From contig RKRZ01000061.1 in NCBI GenBank assembly GCA_007571105.1, forward strand, positions 1 through 6,275: a stretch of DNA of 6,275 nt. Reading direction: 5' to 3'. The position numbers and the translations under genes are program-made. Source of the stretch: Gammaproteobacteria bacterium. Lineage in GTDB: Bacteria > Pseudomonadota > Gammaproteobacteria > Poriferisulfidales > Poriferisulfidaceae. Below are positions 4,975-6,275 of this stretch, one piece after another. Each line of letters starts with the position of its first letter. Position 1 is the first letter of the stretch. A model generated the notes under the pieces. The model had not been told where the DNA came from. It ran no database searches and saw only the letters and a list, made by a program, of their open reading frames with translations.

Positions 4975-6275
4975 CTAGAAGCGCCACTGCACTCCGGTCC
5001 AGATGCCGTTCTCGCTTTGTCCGTCCACCTGCATATGGCGCCAAGCGACCATGCCGCGCCCGCCCTGCGGCAAGCGCACGCGCGCGCCGACATCGACGCT
5101 GTGCACTGTGCGCGCTACGCCATTGCCTTGAGTCGGCAGGCGGTACTGCAAGGCGGCAGATTTGGCAGAGCCGTCATACACTTGCATTGACGACAGCTTC
5201 AGCGAGGGCCGCCAGCGCATCCTGCCGGGCGCCGAGCGCCATGCGGCAGCCTGTACGCCCAGACCCATCTTCCAACCGGTATATTCCTGCTCCAGGCGCG
5301 GCACGTCCAGCAACAGCACTCGCGTGCGGAAAGGATGCGCACGCTGCGTCAGGATACCGCCGAAGATGGAGGTCTGTGCGCTCATTTTCCAACCTCCCCA
5401 GATCGTCTTCGCGCCGCCGCGCACCTCGACATGACTCTGGCGCATCGCACGCCAATCGCTGCCGTGTGAAGCGCCGGTCAATGGGTCGGAGAAGATATCC
5501 ACTCCCTCATAACGCGCATGGGCGAAATGCACGCCGGCATGTATTTGTTCGCCGCGCCACTGTCCCCCGGCCGTGATCAACTGACCGGACAGCGAAGCTT
5601 GGCCGGCCGCATCATACAGCCGTACCGACGGCAGTACCGACAGGCGCAAGCGCGAATGCGCGCCCCAACGGGCATCCAGCCCGGAGCCGGCGCCCTGCAG
5701 GCGCAACTGCTCACCGCCGGAAAGCCACGACCGATGGCCGTGCCAGCGGCGCACCCAGGTGTTCAGACCACCATTGCGGCTCACGGCGTACCGGGCCGTC
5801 TCCTCCCCCCAACTGCTGGCGGTCCCGGCTTCTTCTTCCTCTTCGTCAGACAGGTCAAGCAGCAAGGCCAAGCCGCCCAGCATCAGACCTACACCGGCAG
5901 CGCCAATACCGCCGCCTCCACCGCCGCTTCGAGCGGCGACAGCACCGCTTCCCGTACTGCCAGCACCAGACCCTGTGCCATCAGACCCCGAGCCGGCGCC
6001 ATCCGAACCTGAACCAGACCCGAGTGGGTCACCGGGCTCCATCCTTTCACTGAAATGCACCACTCCATCTTCGGACATCCAGCCTACGGAGGTCCCGGCT
6101 TCGTCGTACAGCGCCGGCGACACTCCGCTCTCTCCGGTAAACCGGCCCTGCTGCAGCAGTACATCCTGACCCTGCAGTCGGGATGCCGAACCGTCGGCGA
6201 CATACACGCGCTGCCAGTCGCTGTCGTCAAAATGCACCCGCTGCGCCGTGATGCGGCCATAACCGGCACCGTCGG
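4975..6275 (-). CDS. C-terminal part of an autotransporter-like outer-membrane surface protein (5' end outside window)
   Basis: The frame is open to the right edge: 432 residues plus a partial codon. The GTG at 6237 is not a convincing start, because the frame continues upstream of it. Residues about 1-83 are hydrophilic, beta-like passenger sequence. Residues about 85-122 are a Gly/Ser/Asp linker ending in six glycines. Residues about 123-141 (IGAAGVGLMLGGLALLLDL) are hydrophobic, followed by Asp-Glu-Glu-Glu-Glu-Glu. Residues about 170-432 alternate polar and hydrophobic/aromatic residues in about 12 amphipathic strands (LRLSVLPSVRLYDAAG, HAGVHFAHARYEG, GIWTGVQWRF) and end in Trp-Arg-Phe; a C-terminal aromatic is the recognition signal for BAM-mediated barrel insertion. 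Barrel length fits the type V secretion translocator of about 260-280 residues. The passenger's function cannot be judged. It is convergent with the lipA remnant. Confidence 0.8.
   Translation of the reverse strand, partial: DGAGYGRITAQRVHFDDSDWQRVYVADGSASRLQGQDVLLQQGRFTGESGVSPALYDEAGTSVGWMSEDGVVHFSERMEPGDPLGSGSGSDGAGSGSDGTGSGAGSTGSGAVAARSGGGGGGIGAAGVGLMLGGLALLLDLSDEEEEEAGTASSWGEETARYAVSRNGGLNTWVRRWHGHRSWLSGGEQLRLQGAGSGLDARWGAHSRLRLSVLPSVRLYDAAGQASLSGQLITAGGQWRGEQIHAGVHFAHARYEGVDIFSDPLTGASHGSDWRAMRQSHVEVRGGAKTIWGGWKMSAQTSIFGGILTQRAHPFRTRVLLLDVPRLEQEYTGWKMGLGVQAAAWRSAPGRMRWRPSLKLSSMQVYDGSAKSAALQYRLPTQGNGVARTVHSVDVGARVRLPQGGRGMVAWRHMQVDGQSENGIWTGVQWRF
5908..6021 (-). repeat. Low-complexity Gly/Ser/Asp-coding linker in the surface protein
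   Basis: Encodes about 38 residues made almost only of Gly, Ser, Ala, Asp and Thr, with GSGSGSDGAGSGSDGTGSGA periodicity and a run of six Gly codons at the 5908-5925 end. The DNA is an imperfect array of short GGT/TCG/GAT-type units, prone to slippage and so likely to vary in length between strains. It separates the passenger from the hydrophobic segment and beta-barrel. Confidence 0.75.

Noticed and set aside
4806..5576. 256-residue Arg/Ala/Ser-rich plus-strand open frame
   Set aside because: Composition is typical of an antisense frame in GC-rich coding DNA, and most of it lies opposite the well-supported outer-membrane protein gene.
5759..6169. Proline/serine-rich plus-strand frame resembling a linker protein
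   Set aside because: It is the antisense reading of the Gly/Ser linker and acidic patch; its Pro and Ser runs are the complements of Gly and Glu/Asp codons.
1..6275. CRISPR arrays, tRNA or rRNA genes, transposases, attachment sites
   Set aside because: I looked for regularly spaced repeats, tRNA-like arms and transposase or integrase motifs and saw none; the operon damage therefore cannot be pinned on a visible mobile element.

Overview
The window looks like the chromosome of a proteobacterium (Pseudomonadota). The order dacA-dat-(ybeD-lipB)-lipA is the one seen in beta- and gammaproteobacteria. The cysS fragment has the CGPTVYD...HIGNARP form common in alphaproteobacteria, so I do not place the organism below phylum. 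No rRNA, tRNA, CRISPR array, transposase or phage gene was found.

Layout. (1) 1-707, minus strand: the N-terminal part of cysteinyl-tRNA synthetase (runs off the left edge), preceded four bases upstream by a small three-helix membrane protein. (2) 782-982, plus strand: a 66-residue acidic protein with a good Shine-Dalgarno, divergent from the first pair. (3) 993-2882, minus strand: a two-gene unit. The upstream gene encodes a secreted BMP/PnrA-type nucleoside-binding protein with an unusual C-terminal cadherin-like domain; the downstream gene encodes a helical protein of unknown function. (4) 2928-4849, plus strand: a wrecked dacA-dat-ybeD-lipB-lipA operon. dacA has lost its 5' half and its KTG box reads ETG. 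dat is intact at both ends but has two frameshifts. ybeD appears to survive as only about 13 codons, lipB is gone, and lipA has lost its 5' half and has an additional 11-base deletion at a perfect 16-bp palindrome. (5) 4975-6275, minus strand: the C-terminal part of a large surface protein, with a Gly/Ser linker, a hydrophobic plus poly-acidic segment and an outer-membrane beta-barrel of autotransporter type ending in W-R-F.

Most notable are the decaying operon, in which large and small deletions hit every member while flanking genes look intact, and the BMP-cadherin fusion. The decay suggests either a genome undergoing reduction (which would then need exogenous or otherwise supplied lipoate) or a dead partial copy of an operon intact elsewhere. 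Two minus-strand genes (starts at 707 and 2882) have -10-like hexamers so close to the ATG that their mRNAs could be leaderless.
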